Positions 61,872 through 64,000 of a stretch of DNA of 64,000 nucleotides are shown here, piece by piece. Source of the stretch: Chrysopilus asiliformis (Eukaryota > Arthropoda > Insecta > Diptera > Rhagionidae). Location: contig OZ035960.1 in the NCBI GenBank assembly GCA_964034945.1, forward strand, positions 106,549,933 to 106,613,932, written 5' to 3'. The position numbers and the translations under genes were made by a program. A model generated the notes under the pieces. The model was given only the letters and a program-made list of their open reading frames with translations, was not told the DNA's origin and ran no database searches. The stretch's first letter is position 1. Every line of letters starts with the position of its first letter.

Positions 61872-63329
61872 TTATTTATCATCAATGAATTCTCTATCAT
61901 CTTCAACGAACTGCTTGCTGAGGTCTTCTGGTACTTCAATCTGCCTAATATTATCGATGCCAATCTCTTCTTCTTTTCTGAAAAACGAAAATAGACTGAT
62001 TTTAAAGTTTACTCAATTTTTTGGGTTTTGGAACAATACGAGAATTTTGAATTGTATAAAAATTCTCCCTTTCTCTCCTACTTTGTTTTTTCAACTTGTT
62101 TACCTTATCAAGATATCCACAATTTTTTCACACACCAAAAGCGCTTCGCGGTCACCACCTTCAGTTGCCTCCCATTTATGGTATTCACGCAAAATTTCGT
62201 AGGTTCCCTTCGCCCTCAAAAATTCACGATAGGCCTTCGTGGCGCACAATTGCAGTAAGGACTCCAACAGCATACGCCTTAAATCAGGATCCTCGACACG
62301 TTTCTTAGGCTCTCGGCCGATATTCAAGTACTGAAAATTGTAAAAATGACACAAAATCAAAGAATTTTCTTGAGTATAATTGATTACCTGCAGTTCAACT
62401 GGAAACTTTTCATTCTCTTCCTCAGTGAATTCTTCAGGACCAGCCAACGGATATAGCAAGCAGTATAAAGCATCATCGTGATTATTAATAATAATGTTAT
62501 GATAAGCTGGATCGAAACAAATATTTTTCAGCATTCCGATAGCACCACCCTGCCTGATAACGCTATCTTTGAAATAAACGAAGTGCGATTGTCTTTGGAA
62601 AAGATTTCGTTTATCGCAAAAGATCTGTCGACCCTTCGCCGTTTGGGTCAAGTTGCAGAAAAATGGACCTAAATAGGTTTATGAATTTATGTTGAATATC
62701 ACAAATCACTCCATGTTACCTAAATAATGAAGTTTCGCATGTTTGTTATCAGAGACCAAGCAATAGGTCTTCACTAGCCGTAGTATCAAGTTATTGTCCA
62801 CCTCCAATTCGTCGAGAATTGGATCTACTAATGCTTCTGAACGAGTCAAATTACACAAAACCATCGTCCATGGATCTGCCAGTTCTGTTTTTGATATCGC
62901 AATAGCGTCCACTGCCAAAGGAATTATACTCTAAAAAAGTATTTTGTTCGATAAGCGGAATTATCAAATTTAACAAAAAAAAAATCGTTAACAATACCGG
63001 AGTGCAAAGTTTATTCTGTTCATAGACTTTTTGGGCCCCCTCTTCTTCTGCTGTTAAATTAATCAATGATAAAACTGCATCCTTGGCAATTGTTTTGTTT
63101 TGATCAGTTGTTAATTTTATTAGCGTCTTAATTATCTCCTTGGATTTGAGTAGCATCATTTTGCCATCGGGACCTCCAGTCAGGCCTTCAGTTTTTTATA
63201 CAATTTAAATTGGTTTTTGTAATTAATATTTATGGAAAAAATACCTAACACATGACTCAAGGAAACAGCTTTTAGATCCAGACGTTGATCAATTCGCAAA
63301 AATTGCAGTAATTCATTTACGCTTTCCAT
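61872..63329 (-). CDS. HGH1: HGH1 homologue, eEF2 folding co-chaperone
   Basis: Armadillo-type repeat protein that, in yeast, works with the TRiC/CCT chaperonin to fold elongation factor 2. Six exons join in frame: 63329-63245, 63185-62998, 62930-62720, 62668-62388, 62330-62104, 61977-61872 (365 aa, close to the usual 360-390). Recognisable blocks: GLTGGPDGKMM, SLINLTAEEEGAQK, PWTMVLCNLTR, FFCNLTQTAKGRQIFCD, FDPAYHNII, LLYPLAGPEEFTEEENEKFP, RRMLLESLLQLCATKAYREF, GTYEILREYHKWE and a Glu/Asp-rich end (KEEEIGIDNIRQIEVPEDLS). The start at 63329 is the first ATG and fits the family. The stop codon overlaps an AATAAA, so the 3' UTR may be very short. Confidence 0.93.
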
Positions 63330-64000
63330 GGTACGAAATTTTCTTTAATAAAATATTTTAGAAACTTACAAATTATCCTGAAACATAATTTTTTTCATTT
63401 TAGCTCATAAACAATAAAAATTTTATAAAAGGTTTTGTATAGCCAGAAACAAAATAAGTCGCAATAAATTTTCATTTGCAAAAACTTTTTTGACTTTTCG
63501 GATAATATAAAAAAACCTCTAGAAAAACAATTCGCTTACAACAAACAATAACAAATCAAACCACACTTACCAGAATTAATTTAAAATAAATATGCAAGAA
63601 AATGTCTAAAAAATTCACTGTTTTGGGGCTTTGTTTATAAAAAAAACTTTTAGCACGTGCGAACAGAACTGTCAAACCCAGTAAGCCACAACCACTTTTA
63701 AAAACATCTCGAAATTAGAAAAAAAAGTAACGAAATTTCACGTAAATTTTACCGTTAGTGCTTTTAGAAGTTTTGCGAAAAAATCTTTTCTATGTTTTCT
63801 GGCTGAATCGTTGACTGTTCGAAAAGTGTCAAACCGTCTTTCATCGAAAAAAAATGTCAAAAAAATCAACTTTGTTTTCAGTTTTTTTTTGTTTCGACTT
63901 ACAACTTTATGGTGTGAATAGGAGCTAGAGATACTATAATCTAGAGAGTGGGCATCAGCACTTAAAATACTATCCTACTGAGTAGAACAGCGTAATAACT
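63330..64000. other. Upstream region of HGH1 at the window edge
   Basis: Contains the likely HGH1 promoter and 5' leader. No other gene is seen. Confidence 0.4.
63654..63659. promoter_or_regulatory. CACGTG E-box upstream of HGH1
   Basis: A canonical Myc/Max site lies 325 bases upstream of the HGH1 start codon, where its promoter is expected. Ribosome and translation-related genes are common Myc/Max targets in flies, so a role is plausible but not shown. Confidence 0.35.

Overview
The window looks like AT-rich insect nuclear DNA, most likely from a fly or midge (Diptera). The evidence is short GT-AG introns (one is 64 bp), insect-type gene structures, very many small DNA transposons and an irritans-type mariner. 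The species cannot be named from the sequence alone.

I could assemble seven protein-coding genes exon by exon, each with a consistent reading frame. They are: (1) a 66-residue secreted peptide at 5409-5664 (minus); (2) a VWC-domain membrane protein with a very long Ser/Gln/His-rich tail at 15396-20163 (plus), whose frame is interrupted by one in-frame TGA just before the membrane segment; (3) protein farnesyltransferase beta subunit at 27669-29491 (minus); (4) the bHLH-zipper factor Max at 30430-32358 (plus), divergent from the previous gene; (5) the Rheb GTPase at 37855-39393 (minus), a CaaX protein of the kind farnesyltransferase modifies; (6) a Ly6/uPAR-type GPI-anchor candidate at 44610-46773 (minus); (7) the HGH1-type eEF2 chaperone at 61872-63329 (minus). 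An intact mariner transposase is carried at 49273-50565.

Roughly 80% of the window has no gene. This space holds many miniature inverted-repeat elements whose ends and target duplications can be read directly: TWA-type (PIF/Harbinger-like) at 6542, 20899, 24831, 35662, 42338 and 46369; TTAA-type (piggyBac-like) at 47025 and 54262; TA-type (pogo/mariner-like) at 3144, 7724, 35193, 48883 and 52390; a 9-bp-TSD element at 45110; and a hAT-like one at 56681. Two insertions can be checked against an uninterrupted copy in the same window. A high-copy dispersed repeat with GTCC/GTCTGTCC microsatellite tails also occurs at least six times.

The observation most worth pursuing is the TGA in the VWC gene. 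It is followed by C, a perfect 7-bp hairpin starts nine bases after it, and more than 1000 codons stay open across four introns. This fits programmed stop-codon readthrough that would switch a secreted 110-residue VWC protein into a membrane-anchored one.
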